A DNA stretch of 64,000 bases from Herbaspirillum aquaticum (lineage in GTDB: Bacteria; Pseudomonadota; Gammaproteobacteria; Burkholderiales; Burkholderiaceae_D). The stretch spans positions 124,001-188,000 of the forward strand of contig NZ_NJGV01000005.1 of assembly GCF_002213425.1 (NCBI RefSeq). The letters run 5' to 3'. A program made the translations under genes and the position numbers. The notes under the pieces were generated by a model that saw nothing but the letters and a program-made list of their open reading frames with translations, did not search any database and was not told the origin of the DNA. Below are positions 10,133-19,777 of this stretch, piece after piece (the first letter of the stretch is position 1; the number at the start of each line of letters is the position of its first letter).

Positions 10133-11566
10133 TCACTGGCGCGCGATGGTAAAGCCGATGGTATTGTGCCCGCCACTGCTGCTGGCAAAAGCGCGCCCGC
10201 CGTGCATGCGGGCCACCGCCTTGACGATGGCCAGCCCCAGCCCCAGCCCGTGGCCGTGGCTGCCGTTGATGTCCTGGCGCGCGCTGTCGACGCGGTAGAA
10301 GCGGTCGAACAGGCGCGGCAGGTGTTGCTCCTCGATGGCCGGGCCGGGATTGGTCACGGCCACGCGCACCATCTCTTCGCCGCCGGAAATGTCGATGCGC
10401 AATTGCGCACCCTGCGGCGAATGCTGGATGGCGTTCTGGATCAGGTTCGTCAAGGCGCGCTTGAACAGTGCCGTTTCCATGGTGGCCGTGGCATCGAGGT
10501 CACCGGCCACCGTGATGGACATGCCCGTGTCATCGAGCACGAACTCGAAGAAATCCACGGTCTTCTGCACCGCCGCGGCCACGCTGGCCGGTACGCGCGC
10601 CGTCGCCGCTTCACCCTGGTCGGAGCGCGCCAGGAACAGCATGTCGTTGACGATGGAACGGATGCGGTCCAGCTCTTCCAGGTTCGATTGCAGCACGTCC
10701 TTGAATTCCCCCGCACTGCGTTCGCGCGCCAGCGCCACCTGGGTTTCGCCGATCAGATTGGCCAGGGGCGTGCGCAATTCATGGGCCACGTCCGCATTGA
10801 AGGCTTCCAGTTGCGTGTAGGCTTGCTCGATGCGTTCGAGCGCCCCGTTGAAGGCATCGGCCAATACCGACAATTCTTCGGGCAGGGCTTCCACCGGCAT
10901 GCGGGCCGACAGCTTGCGCGGCGAAAAGCTCTGGGCGCGCGCCGACATGCGACGCAGCGGCGCCAGCCCGGCACGGGCAATCCAGTAGCTGGAGATGACC
11001 GCCAGCACGATGCCCAGCAACGAGGAAATGGTAGTGGCCAGCAGGAAGGTGCGGCGCATCTCGAAATAGGGGGCGCCATCGACGCCGACCGTCACGCGCA
11101 CTTCAGGACGATCCTCGAAGGGCGGCAGGGTGCGCGTCATGATGTGCAGCGGATAGGCACGCCCGGGAAGATGCAGGCGCCCGACCAGCTTGCCGTCGGC
11201 ATGATTGATGGCCGAGGGTGAGAGCCGCGTCAGGTCGCCATAGGTATAGCGCGCATCGTCGCTGGCGATCCAGAAGAAGACGTGCTGGTCGGCCTGCGAG
11301 AGCGTGGAGAGTTTCAACTGCACGCGGGCCCAGCGCTCGGTATTGCCGGCGCGTTCGATCTGGTAGCTGATGTCGTTGAGGGTGGTAAAGAGCGCATCGC
11401 GTTCATGGCGCAGCAGCTCGCCCTTGAGGACGGTGTAGAGCGCCACGCCCGCCACGGCGAAGATCAGCAGCGCCGAGGCGGCCGACATCAGCACCAGGCG
11501 CGCCGTGATGGACTGGCGCAGCGGCAGGCGGCGCTTCTTCACCGGCTTGGCGGCGGGCTCACTCAT
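10133..11566 (-). CDS. Heavy-metal-type sensor histidine kinase (CusS/IrlS-like)
   Basis: 477 aa. Start set at the ATG giving [13 protein letters not shown], which overlaps the end of the regulator gene by 8 bp; the longer frame upstream is regulator sequence in another phase. Two membrane helices (about 22-44 and 190-212) flank a periplasmic sensor domain, followed by HAMP. The H-box is [19 protein letters not shown], the N-box [11 protein letters not shown] and the G-box [10 protein letters not shown]. This layout matches copper/silver/cadmium sensor kinases (CusS, IrlS, CzcS). It should phosphorylate the regulator at 11559. It is the last gene of the efflux operon. Confidence 0.9.
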   Translation of the reverse strand: MSEPAAKPVKKRRLPLRQSITARLVLMSAASALLIFAVAGVALYTVLKGELLRHERDALFTTLNDISYQIERAGNTERWARVQLKLSTLSQADQHVFFWIASDDARYTYGDLTRLSPSAINHADGKLVGRLHLPGRAYPLHIMTRTLPPFEDRPEVRVTVGVDGAPYFEMRRTFLLATTISSLLGIVLAVISSYWIARAGLAPLRRMSARAQSFSPRKLSARMPVEALPEELSVLADAFNGALERIEQAYTQLEAFNADVAHELRTPLANLIGETQVALARERSAGEFKDVLQSNLEELDRIRSIVNDMLFLARSDQGEAATARVPASVAAAVQKTVDFFEFVLDDTGMSITVAGDLDATATMETALFKRALTNLIQNAIQHSPQGAQLRIDISGGEEMVRVAVTNPGPAIEEQHLPRLFDRFYRVDSARQDINGSHGHGLGLGLAIVKAVARMHGGRAFASSSGGHNTIGFTIARQ

Positions 11567-12251
11567 CGGCGGCATCGGAGGAGGCGCGCGGCTCCAGTAC
11601 GTAGCCCATGCCGCGGACGGTATGCAGCAGCTTCTGCTCGAAGGGCGCGTCGATCTTGGCGCGCAGGCGCTTGATGGCCACTTCCACCACATTGGTATTG
11701 CTGTCGAAGTTCATGTCCCAGACCAGTTCCGCAATGGCGGTCTTGGACAGGATCTCGCCCTGCCGCCGTGCCATCACGGCCAGGAGCGCGAATTCCTTGG
11801 CGGTGAGGTCGATGCGCAGCCCGCCCCGGAAGGCCTTGCGCGAGATCAGGTCGATCTGCAGGTCGCCGATGCGCAGCTGCGGCGCTTCCTGCACGCGGCC
11901 GCGACGGGTCAGGGCCTGCAGGCGGGCCAGCAGCTCCAGGAAGGAGAAGGGCTTGATGAGGTAATCATCGGCGCCGTCATACAAGCCCTTGATGCGGTCT
12001 TCCACGCTGTCACGCGCGGTCAGCATGATGACCGGGGTCTGCTTGACGGTGCGCAGCGAACGCAGCACGGCAAAGCCATCCAGGCCCGGCAGCATCACGT
12101 CCAGCACGATGACGTCGTAGTCATGCTGGATCGGCAGGTGCTGTCCATCGACCCCGTTGCTGGCCACATCCACCGCGCACCCCTGCTCGGTCAGGCCCTT
12201 GCAGAGGTATTCGGACATCTTTTGCTCGTCTTCGACTATCAGGATCTTCAT
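11559..12251 (-). CDS. OmpR-family response regulator, CusR/IrlR subgroup
   Basis: 230 aa. Start set at ATG 12251 ([20 protein letters not shown]), preceded by GGAGAGCGC. The receiver domain has Asp51 in IVLDVMLPG and Lys in YLIKPFSF. The C-terminal winged helix (about 125-225) ends with [14 protein letters not shown] and [13 protein letters not shown]. The pattern [10 protein letters not shown]...GL is typical of CusR, CopR and IrlR, which bind TGACAA-N2-TTGTCA palindromes. Such a site lies at 18479, ahead of the pump genes, so it likely activates its own operon. Confidence 0.9.
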   Translation of the reverse strand: MKILIVEDEQKMSEYLCKGLTEQGCAVDVASNGVDGQHLPIQHDYDVIVLDVMLPGLDGFAVLRSLRTVKQTPVIMLTARDSVEDRIKGLYDGADDYLIKPFSFLELLARLQALTRRGRVQEAPQLRIGDLQIDLISRKAFRGGLRIDLTAKEFALLAVMARRQGEILSKTAIAELVWDMNFDSNTNVVEVAIKRLRAKIDAPFEQKLLHTVRGMGYVLEPRASSDAADE

Positions 12252-12350
12252 GCGCTCTCCACTGGCGGCGCCGGGAACACTCCCCGGCACTCGCCCATGC
12301 CGGATTCTACCTTCCCGGCTCGCCCTTGTTGATGAGGATGCCTCACTGTC
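12252..12350 (-). promoter_or_regulatory. Gap between pump and regulator genes, possible internal promoter
   Basis: 99 bp with no gene. On the minus strand it holds TAGAAT (plus 12304-12309), a good -10, but the -35 is weak. A second promoter here would give basal expression of the regulator-kinase pair independent of the main operon promoter. No terminator hairpin with a T-tract was seen. Confidence 0.35.
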
Positions 12351-15300
12351 TCAATGTTCCTGCGCCAGGCGTGCGGCCTTGCGTTCCTGCCTTGCCTTCT
12401 TCTTGCGTTCGTACCAGTAGTGCGCGCGGTCCAGGTAAAGATAGACCACCGGCGTGGTGAAGAGCGTGAGCGCCTGCGAGAGCACCAGTCCGCCGACCAT
12501 CGCATAGCCCAGCGGACGGCGCAGCTCGGAGCCGGCACCATGGCCGAGCATGAGCGGCAGGCCCGAGAGCAGGGCGCACATGGTGGTCATCATGATGGGG
12601 CGGAAGCGCAGCAGGCAGGCCTGGTAGATCGCTTCTTCCGGCTTCATGCCCTGGGTGCGCTCGGCGGTGAGCGCGAAGTCGATCATCATGATGCCGTTCT
12701 TCTTGACGATGCCGATCAGCAGGATGATGCCGATCAAGGCGATCACCGACAGGTCGTACCCGCCGATCATCAGGATCAGCAAGGCACCGACACCGGCCGA
12801 GGGCAGGGTGGAGAGAATGGTCAGCGGGTGGATGTAGCTCTCATAGAGCAAGCCCAGCACGATGTAGACCGCGATCAGGGCCGCCGCGATGAGGTAAGGC
12901 TGCGAGGCCAGCGAATCGCCGAAGGCCTTGGCCGTTCCCTGGAAGTTGCCCACCAGCGTCTGCGGCACGCCCATCTCATCCTTGGTCTTCTGGATGATGT
13001 CCACCGCTTCGCCCAGCGAGACGCCCTTGGCCAGGTTGAAGGAAATGGTCACTGCCGGGAACTGGCTCTGGTGGCTGATCGACAGGTAGGAGGTCTTGGT
13101 GGTGTCGACCTTCACGAAGGTCGACAGCGGCACCTGCTGGCCGGTCAGCGGTGAGGTCAGGTAGAGTTTGTCGAACAGGGAAGGATCCTTCTGCAATTGC
13201 GGCGTCACCTCCATGATCACGCGATAGCTGTTGATCTGCGTGAAGAATTGCGCCACCTGGCGCTGGCCGATGGCGTCATAGATGGTCGCGTCGATGAGCG
13301 AAGGCGAGATGCCGAAGCTGGAGGCGCGTGCCCGGTCGATGGTGATGACGGCTGCAGCCGCCTGGTTCTGCTGGTCGGAGGCCACATCGGTCAACTGCGG
13401 CAGCTGGCGGAACCGCTCCAGCATGCGCGGTGCCCAGACGTTGAGTTCATCCAGGTCGGTATCGGTGATGGTGTACTGGTACTGGGTGCGCGAGAGGCGG
13501 CCACCGACGTTGATGTCCTGGCTGGCCTGCATGAACAGGTTCACGCCCTGCACCTTGGCCACCTGGGGACGCAGGCGCGCGATGACCTCGTCGGCATTGG
13601 TGGTGCGTCCCTCATCCTTGGGTTTCAGCGCGATGAAGAATTGCCCGGTGTTGAAGGTGGTGGAGCCTGCACTCATGGCGAAGCCGATCACGTCCGGGTC
13701 CTGGCGCACCACCTCGGCCACCTTCAGCAGCCGCTCCTGCATGGCGGCCGAGGACGTATCCTGGGCCGATTCGGCAAAGCCGACGATGACGCCATTGTCC
13801 TGCTGGGGGAAGAAGCCCTTGGGAATGAAGATGAACAGCACCACCGTCAGCGCCACCGTGGCGATGAAGCTCATCAGGGTGATGAACTGGTGCTTCATCA
13901 CCACATCGAGACCGCGCTTGTAGCCGTTGAGCATGGCATCGAAGCAGCGCTCGAACCACTGGTAAAGCTTGCCGTGCTGGCGTCCATGCTCGTTCTTGAG
14001 GAAGCGCGAGCACAGCATGGGCGTGAGCGTGAGCGAGATGATGACCGAGACCGCAATGGTCAGCGTCACCGTCACGGCGAATTCGCGGAACAGCCGGCCG
14101 ACGATGCCGCCCATCAACAGCAAGGGAATGAACACCGCCACCAGCGAGACCGAGATCGAGATGATGGTAAAGCCGATTTCGCCCGCGCCCTTCAAGGCCG
14201 CTTCCAGCGGCGACATGCCCTCCTCGACGTAGCGGTAGATGTTTTCCAGCATGACGATGGCGTCATCGACCACGAAGCCCACCGCGATGGTCAGCGCCAT
14301 CAGCGAGAGGTTGTCGAGGCTGTAGCCGACCACGTACATCACCGCGGCCGTGCCCATGATGGCCAGCGGCACGGTGACCGACGGAATCAGCGTGGCGGCC
14401 ACATTGCGCAGGAACACGAAGATCACCATCACCACCAGCGCGATGGTCAGCACCAGGGTGAACTCCACATCCTCTACCGAGGCGCGGATGGTCTGGGTAC
14501 GATCGATCAGGGTATTGACGTGGATGGCCGCCGGAATGGCCGCGCGCAGGCGCGGCATGGCGGCCTTGATGCGGCCCACGGTGTCGATCACGTTGGCACC
14601 GGGCTGCTTGGTGATGGCCAGCACGATGGAACGGCCATTGGTGATGGTGTGATCCGCCGTATTGGCAGCACCCGCAAAGGCCCAGGCGGCGATCTTGTTG
14701 TTCTCCGGGCCGTCGATGGCGATGCCGATGTCGTTGACGCGGATCGGCGCGCCATTGCGCCAGGCCAGGACCATGTCATTCCACTGCTCGGCCTTGAGCA
14801 GCTGGTCGTTGGTATAGACGGTAAAGGCCTGGCGCGCACCATCGACCGTCCCCTTGGGCTGGTTCACGGTGGTGGTGGCGATGACGCCGCGGATGTCTTC
14901 CAGGCTCAGGCCCAGCGTAGCGATCTTGGCCGGATCGACCTGGATGCGCACGGCCGGTTTCTGCTGGCCGTTCACGCTCACCAGGCCCACGCCCGAGATC
15001 TGCGAGATCTGCTGGGCCAGGATGTTGTCGGCATAGTCGTTGACCACCGTCAGCGGCAGCGCATCGGACTGTACCGACATGATCATGATGGGCGAATCGG
15101 CCGGGTTGATCTTGCGGAAGGTCGGCGGATTGGGCAGGTTGGCCGGCAGCTGCCCGGTGGAGGCGTTGATGGCCGCCTGCACATCCAGCGCGGCGGCATC
15201 GATATTGCGGTTCAGGTCGAACTGCAGGGTGATCTGGGTGCTGCCCAGGGTGCTCTGGGAAGTCATCTGCGACAGGCCCGCGATGAGCGAGAACTGGCGC

Positions 15301-15503
15301 TCCAGCGGCTGCGCCACGTTCGATGCCATGGTCTCGGGACTGCCTCCCGGCAATTGCGCGGTGACCTGGATGGTCGGGAAATCGACCTGCGGCAAGGGCG
15401 CTACCGGCAGCAGCGGCCATACCGCGATGCCCACCAGCAGGATGGCGATGGCCAGCAGGGTGGTGCCGATGGGGCGCTTGATGAAGGCGGCGGAGACGCT
15501 CAC
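12351..15503 (-). CDS. RND multidrug efflux pump subunit, MdtC/MuxC type (HAE-1)
   Basis: 1050 aa inner-membrane proton-driven pump. It opens MSVSAAFIKRPIGTTLLAIAILLVG (TM1). The TM4 proton-relay motif is AVGFVVDDAIVMLENI with the paired Asp residues. Two large periplasmic loops and twelve helices are expected. The sequence is closest in style to MdtB/MdtC and MuxB/MuxC proteins rather than CusA: the methionine relay of metal pumps is not evident. Only one RND gene is present, whereas MdtBC and MuxBC are usually encoded as pairs. Its start overlaps the adaptor stop (ATGA). Confidence 0.93.
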   Translation of the reverse strand: MSVSAAFIKRPIGTTLLAIAILLVGIAVWPLLPVAPLPQVDFPTIQVTAQLPGGSPETMASNVAQPLERQFSLIAGLSQMTSQSTLGSTQITLQFDLNRNIDAAALDVQAAINASTGQLPANLPNPPTFRKINPADSPIMIMSVQSDALPLTVVNDYADNILAQQISQISGVGLVSVNGQQKPAVRIQVDPAKIATLGLSLEDIRGVIATTTVNQPKGTVDGARQAFTVYTNDQLLKAEQWNDMVLAWRNGAPIRVNDIGIAIDGPENNKIAAWAFAGAANTADHTITNGRSIVLAITKQPGANVIDTVGRIKAAMPRLRAAIPAAIHVNTLIDRTQTIRASVEDVEFTLVLTIALVVMVIFVFLRNVAATLIPSVTVPLAIMGTAAVMYVVGYSLDNLSLMALTIAVGFVVDDAIVMLENIYRYVEEGMSPLEAALKGAGEIGFTIISISVSLVAVFIPLLLMGGIVGRLFREFAVTVTLTIAVSVIISLTLTPMLCSRFLKNEHGRQHGKLYQWFERCFDAMLNGYKRGLDVVMKHQFITLMSFIATVALTVVLFIFIPKGFFPQQDNGVIVGFAESAQDTSSAAMQERLLKVAEVVRQDPDVIGFAMSAGSTTFNTGQFFIALKPKDEGRTTNADEVIARLRPQVAKVQGVNLFMQASQDINVGGRLSRTQYQYTITDTDLDELNVWAPRMLERFRQLPQLTDVASDQQNQAAAAVITIDRARASSFGISPSLIDATIYDAIGQRQVAQFFTQINSYRVIMEVTPQLQKDPSLFDKLYLTSPLTGQQVPLSTFVKVDTTKTSYLSISHQSQFPAVTISFNLAKGVSLGEAVDIIQKTKDEMGVPQTLVGNFQGTAKAFGDSLASQPYLIAAALIAVYIVLGLLYESYIHPLTILSTLPSAGVGALLILMIGGYDLSVIALIGIILLIGIVKKNGIMMIDFALTAERTQGMKPEEAIYQACLLRFRPIMMTTMCALLSGLPLMLGHGAGSELRRPLGYAMVGGLVLSQALTLFTTPVVYLYLDRAHYWYERKKKARQERKAARLAQEH

Positions 15504-16741
15504 TTGGTGCTTCCTTTCGCCTCAGTATTGGCGCCGGGCGCAGCTGCAGCACCCTTGGGCGGCTGCGGCTTGCTTTCCACGATGCGGCTGCCCGGCTTGA
15601 GCTTGTACTGGCCGTCGATGACCACGCGCTGGTCCACCGTCAGGCCGCTGTCGGCGCCCAGCACGGCCACGCCGTCCTGGATGCGGTCGACCTTGACGGG
15701 TTGCATGTTGGCCTTGTCGTCCTGGCTGATGGCATAGACATAGGTGCCTTGCTGGTTGCGCTGGATGGCGGCTGCCGGGACGGTGAGGGCATTGCCGTGG
15801 CTGTTCATCTGCAGGCGGGCATTGACGTACTGGCCTGGCCACAGCTTGTGCTCGGCATTGTCGAAGCGGGCCTTGAGCTGCACGGTGCCGTTGGTGATGT
15901 TGATCTGGTTGTCCAGCAGGACCAGCTTGCCGGTGGCCAGCACCTCCTGCGAATCCCGCGCATAGGCCATGACCTTGAGCGGCTGCTGGCTGCTGCGCTG
16001 GGCGCGGTTGATGCCGACCACGGCTTCTTCGGGCAGGGTGAAGACCAGGGTGATCGGATCGATCTGGTTGATGACCACCAGGCCATTGGCATCGGCTGCG
16101 TGCACGATGTTGCCCGGATCGACCAGGCGCGCACCGACGCGGCCGGAGAGAGGCGCATTGATGGTGGTGTAGCTCAGTTGCACCTTGGCATAGGCCACTT
16201 GTGCCTCATCGGTCTTGACCGCCGCTTCCAGCTGCGCGACCAGGGCCTTTTGCGTATCGAGCTGCTGCTGGGTCGCCGCGTCCTGGCTGCGCAGGGTGGT
16301 GTAGCGCTGCAAGTCCAGGCGGGCATTCATGAGGGTGGCGCTGTCCTTGGCGCGTTGCGCTTCGGCCTGGGCCAGTTGCGCCTGCAGGGCGCGCGGATCG
16401 ATCTGGGCCAGCAGCTGGCCTTTCTTGACCTCCTGGCCTTCCTCGAAGCCGACCTTCTCCAGCTGGCCGTCGATGCGCGTCTTGACCACGACACTGGCGT
16501 TGGCGGTGACCGTGCCCACGCCGGCCAGATACAGGGGGACGTCGCGCTCCTGCACGCGGGCGACCGACACCGACACCGGCGGTGGCGCCTTGGCGGCAGG
16601 CTGGTCGGCGGCCGTGGCGCGCTGCATCAGGGTCCAGCCACCGATGCCGGCGCCAAGGAGCAGGGTGGTGGCGACAAAAACGGCCAGCGAAGAGCGATGC
16701 GCAATGCGCGCAGCCTGGGGGGAGTTGGGTGAGGTAGTCAT
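15500..16741 (-). CDS. RND efflux periplasmic adaptor (membrane fusion protein), MdtA-like
   Basis: 413 aa. Start at the ATG giving MTTSPNSPQAARIAHRSSL. One N-terminal anchor helix (about 20-40) is followed by a lipoyl half (VVKTRIDGQLEKVGFEEGQEVKKGQLLAQID), a long coiled-coil hairpin (about 105-170), the second lipoyl half and a beta-barrel. The Pro/Ala-rich C-terminal tail is typical of MdtA. It bridges the inner-membrane pump and the outer-membrane channel. The gene is 55 bp downstream of the channel gene and overlaps the pump gene by 4 bp. Confidence 0.93.
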   Translation of the reverse strand: MTTSPNSPQAARIAHRSSLAVFVATTLLLGAGIGGWTLMQRATAADQPAAKAPPPVSVSVARVQERDVPLYLAGVGTVTANASVVVKTRIDGQLEKVGFEEGQEVKKGQLLAQIDPRALQAQLAQAEAQRAKDSATLMNARLDLQRYTTLRSQDAATQQQLDTQKALVAQLEAAVKTDEAQVAYAKVQLSYTTINAPLSGRVGARLVDPGNIVHAADANGLVVINQIDPITLVFTLPEEAVVGINRAQRSSQQPLKVMAYARDSQEVLATGKLVLLDNQINITNGTVQLKARFDNAEHKLWPGQYVNARLQMNSHGNALTVPAAAIQRNQQGTYVYAISQDDKANMQPVKVDRIQDGVAVLGADSGLTVDQRVVIDGQYKLKPGSRIVESKPQPPKGAAAAPGANTEAKGSTK

Positions 16742-16796
16742 GCCTGAAACTCGTTCTGGAAATGTCACGTTGGATTCGGTATGTGCAACGTCCGCT

Positions 16797-18359
16797 TCAG
16801 CGGGCCGCCATCGGTGCCTGGGCATTGGCCGGATCGATTTGTCCGACCTGCCAGCCGCCACCGGTGGCCTTGATCAATGCCACGCTGGCGACCAGCTGCC
16901 GACCCAGCAACGTGACGGCGCTGCGCTGGTTGGTCAGGGAAGTCGCCTGGGTGGTCACCACCGACAGGTAGGTCACGGTGCCGGCCTGGTATTGGCTCAG
17001 GGCCAGCCGTTCGGCCAGTTGGGCGGATTTGACGGCCTGGGCCTGGACGGCGCTTTCCTGGTCCAGCACGCGCAAGGTAGACAGGTTGTCCTCCACATCC
17101 TGCAGGCCGGCCAGGACCGTCTGCTTGTATTGCGCGGCGGCGGCGTCATAGGCGGCCAGGGCGGCATCGTTGCGCGCACTGCGTGCGCCACCGTCGAAGA
17201 GGGTCTCGGCCAGAGCCGCACCCAGCGACCAGACCCGGCCCGGGGTGTTGAAGAGATTGGCGAAGGAGGCGTTGTTGTAGCCGCCGCTGGTGGAGAGCGT
17301 GAGCGTAGGGAAGTAGGCGGCCCGTGCCACGCCGATGTTGGCATTGGCGGCCGCCGCCAGGCGCTCGGCGTTGGCGATGTCGGGGCGGCGCTCCAGCAGG
17401 TCCGAGGGCAGGCCGGCCGGCATCTGCGGCAGGCTCGCCTGCAGCCGCTGGGCGTTGGCGTCCATGGCGCTGTCGCTGGCCTCGGCCGCGGGCAGCGGGG
17501 CCAGGCTGAAGGCGGCGGGTGCCTTGCCGATCAGCATGGCAATGGCGTGCTCCAGCTGGTTGCGGGTGGCGTCCAGGTCGATCAGCTGGGCCTGGGCCGA
17601 ACGCAGTTGGGTCTCGGCTTGTGCGACATCCGAGCGCAGCGCGGTTCCGGCTTCGTATTGATGGCTGGTCAGTTGCAGCGAGCGCGTGTAAGCCGCCACG
17701 GTGCGGCGATACAGATCCTTCTGCAGGTCGGTCACGCGCAGCTGCAGGTAGTTCTGCGCCAGCGTGGCCTGGATCGCCAGCCGGGCAGCGGCCAGGCTGG
17801 CGGCACTGGCTTCGGCGTTGGCGTCGCCGGCCTCGGCACCACGGCGGATGCGGCCCCAGAGGTCGGCTTCCCAGGAGGCATTGAGGCCCACGGTGTAGTT
17901 GTCGGCCAGGCGTTGCACGCCGTTGGTGTTGGTCTGCGCGCGCGTGGCACCGGCCTGTGCACCGACGGTCGGCCACAGGCTGGCACGGGCGACAGCGGCG
18001 GTGGCCTGGGCTTGGCGATACTGGGCCGCAGCCTGTTGGATGGTCTGGTTGGCGGCGTTGGCCTGGGTGACCAGGTCATTGAGGATGGGGTCGCCATAGG
18101 CTTCCCACCAGCGCTGGCGGTCATCGGCCAGGCGCGGGGCGGCCACTTTCCAGGGGCCTTGCTCCTTGTAGGCCTGCGGCAGGTCCATGGCCGGTCGCAC
18201 GTAGTCGGGCCCGACGGCGCAGCCGCCCAGCAGCGCGGCCAGCGCCAGCACCGTCATTCCCTTCTTGGCGCGGAAGGGGGAGTGTTGTGGGGGATGAGTG
18301 AAATGACGACGACTGACGCTGGCTGCGGCGCGGCGAAACGGGACGACCATAGGGCTCAC
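16797..18359 (-). CDS. Outer-membrane efflux channel lipoprotein (NodT/OprM family)
   Basis: About 520 aa from a GTG at 18359; ATG 18350 and ATG 18257 are other possible starts. The signal is VLALAALLGGCAVGPDYVRP with lipobox LGGC, so it is lipidated. Starting at ATG 18257 would remove the basic n-region (FRAKKG), so an upstream start is preferred. Two outer-membrane-efflux repeats follow (WWEAYGDPILNDLV... and a second half from about 300), with LERRPDIANAE typical of TolC-like NodT proteins. It is the first gene of the operon channel-adaptor-pump-regulator-kinase. Confidence 0.92.
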   Translation of the reverse strand: MSPMVVPFRRAAASVSRRHFTHPPQHSPFRAKKGMTVLALAALLGGCAVGPDYVRPAMDLPQAYKEQGPWKVAAPRLADDRQRWWEAYGDPILNDLVTQANAANQTIQQAAAQYRQAQATAAVARASLWPTVGAQAGATRAQTNTNGVQRLADNYTVGLNASWEADLWGRIRRGAEAGDANAEASAASLAAARLAIQATLAQNYLQLRVTDLQKDLYRRTVAAYTRSLQLTSHQYEAGTALRSDVAQAETQLRSAQAQLIDLDATRNQLEHAIAMLIGKAPAAFSLAPLPAAEASDSAMDANAQRLQASLPQMPAGLPSDLLERRPDIANAERLAAAANANIGVARAAYFPTLTLSTSGGYNNASFANLFNTPGRVWSLGAALAETLFDGGARSARNDAALAAYDAAAAQYKQTVLAGLQDVEDNLSTLRVLDQESAVQAQAVKSAQLAERLALSQYQAGTVTYLSVVTTQATSLTNQRSAVTLLGRQLVASVALIKATGGGWQVGQIDPANAQAPMAAR

Positions 18360-18478
18360 GATGATGGCTTGCGGATGAAGGGCTGGCCGGCCCGGCGGCG
18401 CCCCTCAGCGCCCACGGCCGACCTCTGCTTACGGCGTTAATGTAAGCCCGGCCCCTCAACGCGAGGCTGACATCAACA

Positions 18479-18492
18479 TGACAATTTTGTCA
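18479..18492 (-). promoter_or_regulatory. CusR/CopR-type operator upstream of the efflux operon
   Basis: TGACAATTTTGTCA fits the TGACAA-N2-TTGTCA consensus known for CusR-family regulators. It lies 120 bp upstream of the first gene of an operon that encodes such a regulator. The box overlaps the stop codon of the citrate-synthase-like gene (18490-18492), so the operator is partly embedded in coding sequence. A second small inverted repeat, GCTTAC-N9-GTAAGC (18427-18447), lies between box and gene. Confidence 0.75.
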
Positions 18493-19674
18493 GCCAGGAC
18501 GGACACCGACATAGGCCGCACGCGGCCGGATCAGGCTGCCGCCGCGGCCCTGTTCCAGCGCATGGGCGATCCAGCCCAGGGAGCGCCCCAGCGCAAACAG
18601 GCCGAAGGCACTGCCGGGCGGCAGCTGCAGATGGCGCCGCACGGCGGCCAGCGCAAAGTCCACCGAGGGTGGATGGCCGGTCAGTTCGCGGACCACCTCG
18701 ATGGCTTGTTGCCAGCGCGGATGGACCGGCAGCAGCGGCGCCAGCAGGGCGCAAGCGCGCACGTCGCCCTGCGGATAGAGATGGTGACCGAAACCGGGCA
18801 GCTCTTCGCCCCGCGCCAGTCGTTGGCGCAGGCTGTCGGCGGGATCGTCCTGTTCATCCAGCGTCTCGAGCAGGGCCTCGACCCGCGCCGTGGTACCGCC
18901 ATGCAGCGGCCCGGATAGCGCAGCCAGCCCGCCGATGACGGCCGCCTGCAGGTTGGCACCGGTCGAGGCGATGCATCGGGCGGTAAAACCAGAGGCATTG
19001 AGTTCATGGTCGGCGCACAGCACCAGGGCACGGCGTACCAGCTGCGCGCCGGCCCCATCCAGTCCCCAGGCGCTGGCACATTGCTGGTGCAGAGGCGCGG
19101 TGGAAGGCGCCGTGCCGAGCAGGCAGGCCGCCAGGCGGCGTACCAGCAGGCCGCAGCTGGCCAGCTGGCGCGGCAGCGGCAGGTGCCATTGGGCGCCGAT
19201 GTCTTCGGCGCAGGCCAGGGCAAACAGCGGCAGCAAGGTTTGTTCGGCGCGGCCTGCGCTCCACTCGGCCTGGACGCTCTCCAGCCGGGGCGGCCGGGCC
19301 GGCGGCACCGGGCCGAAGGCGTCGTCCACCGCGCAATCCCAGAGCAGGGCGGCGACCTCTTCGACGCTGGCCTCGGCGCTCAGGGTCACGGCATCATGGC
19401 CCCGGTAATAGAGCCGGCCGTCTTCGATCAGCGTGAGCGCCGATTCCAGCACCGGCAAGCCCCAGTCCAGCGCTGCCCGCGCCACCTCGCGCGGCTTGCG
19501 CCCACGGGAACGGCTGCCGGCCAGCCGCTCGACCTCGGCGGCCAGGTAGCGGCGGTCGCGGGCCTGCCCGCCGGGATGGGCGTGCAGCAGGCCGCGGCTG
19601 ACATAGGCGTAGAGCGTCTGGCGGGATATGCCGAGCAAGGTGGCAGCCTCGGAGGAGGAAAGATAGCGGCTCAT
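18490..19674 (-). CDS. HTH-citrate synthase fusion protein
   Basis: 394 aa. Residues 1-55 form an excisionase/MerR-like winged helix (YLSSSEAATLLGISRQTLYAYVSRG, then RDRRYLAAEVERL). The rest is a citrate-synthase-like domain with a GRLYYRGHD motif, HELNASGFTARCIASTGANLQAAVIGGLAALSGPLHGG (the His-containing active-site region) and PGFGHHLYPQGDVRA. The protein may be a true synthase, or an acyl-CoA/oxaloacetate-type sensor that regulates the divergent CoA-transferase gene. Catalytic competence was not tested. The intergenic palindrome at 19699 is a candidate autoregulatory site. Confidence 0.85.
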   Translation of the reverse strand: MSRYLSSSEAATLLGISRQTLYAYVSRGLLHAHPGGQARDRRYLAAEVERLAGSRSRGRKPREVARAALDWGLPVLESALTLIEDGRLYYRGHDAVTLSAEASVEEVAALLWDCAVDDAFGPVPPARPPRLESVQAEWSAGRAEQTLLPLFALACAEDIGAQWHLPLPRQLASCGLLVRRLAACLLGTAPSTAPLHQQCASAWGLDGAGAQLVRRALVLCADHELNASGFTARCIASTGANLQAAVIGGLAALSGPLHGGTTARVEALLETLDEQDDPADSLRQRLARGEELPGFGHHLYPQGDVRACALLAPLLPVHPRWQQAIEVVRELTGHPPSVDFALAAVRRHLQLPPGSAFGLFALGRSLGWIAHALEQGRGGSLIRPRAAYVGVRPG

Positions 19675-19698
19675 GGAGGCCCCTCAAAGACAGACAAG

Positions 19699-19745
19699 TT
19701 GATTAACTTAATCAATATTGACGATTAATTCAAGGCTAGTATCCT
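19699..19745 (+). promoter_or_regulatory. Palindromic operator and promoter between citrate-synthase-like and CoA-transferase genes
   Basis: TTGATTAACTTAATCAA (19699-19715) is a perfect 8 bp inverted repeat around one central base. Directly next to it lies TTGACG (19718-19723), a 16 bp spacer and TATCCT (19740-19745), a good sigma-70 promoter reading into the CoA-transferase gene at 19778. A regulator on the palindrome would abut this -35. The palindrome is 25 bp from the divergent start codon, so it could control both genes. Confidence 0.6.
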
Positions 19746-19777
19746 GCAGTCATTCCCCCTTCATTCCGAGGATTGCC

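Noticed and set aside
13197-15737. 846-codon plus-strand frame opposite the RND pump
   Set aside because: Antisense shadow of a clear RND pump gene; low-complexity Arg/His/Gln/Gly product.
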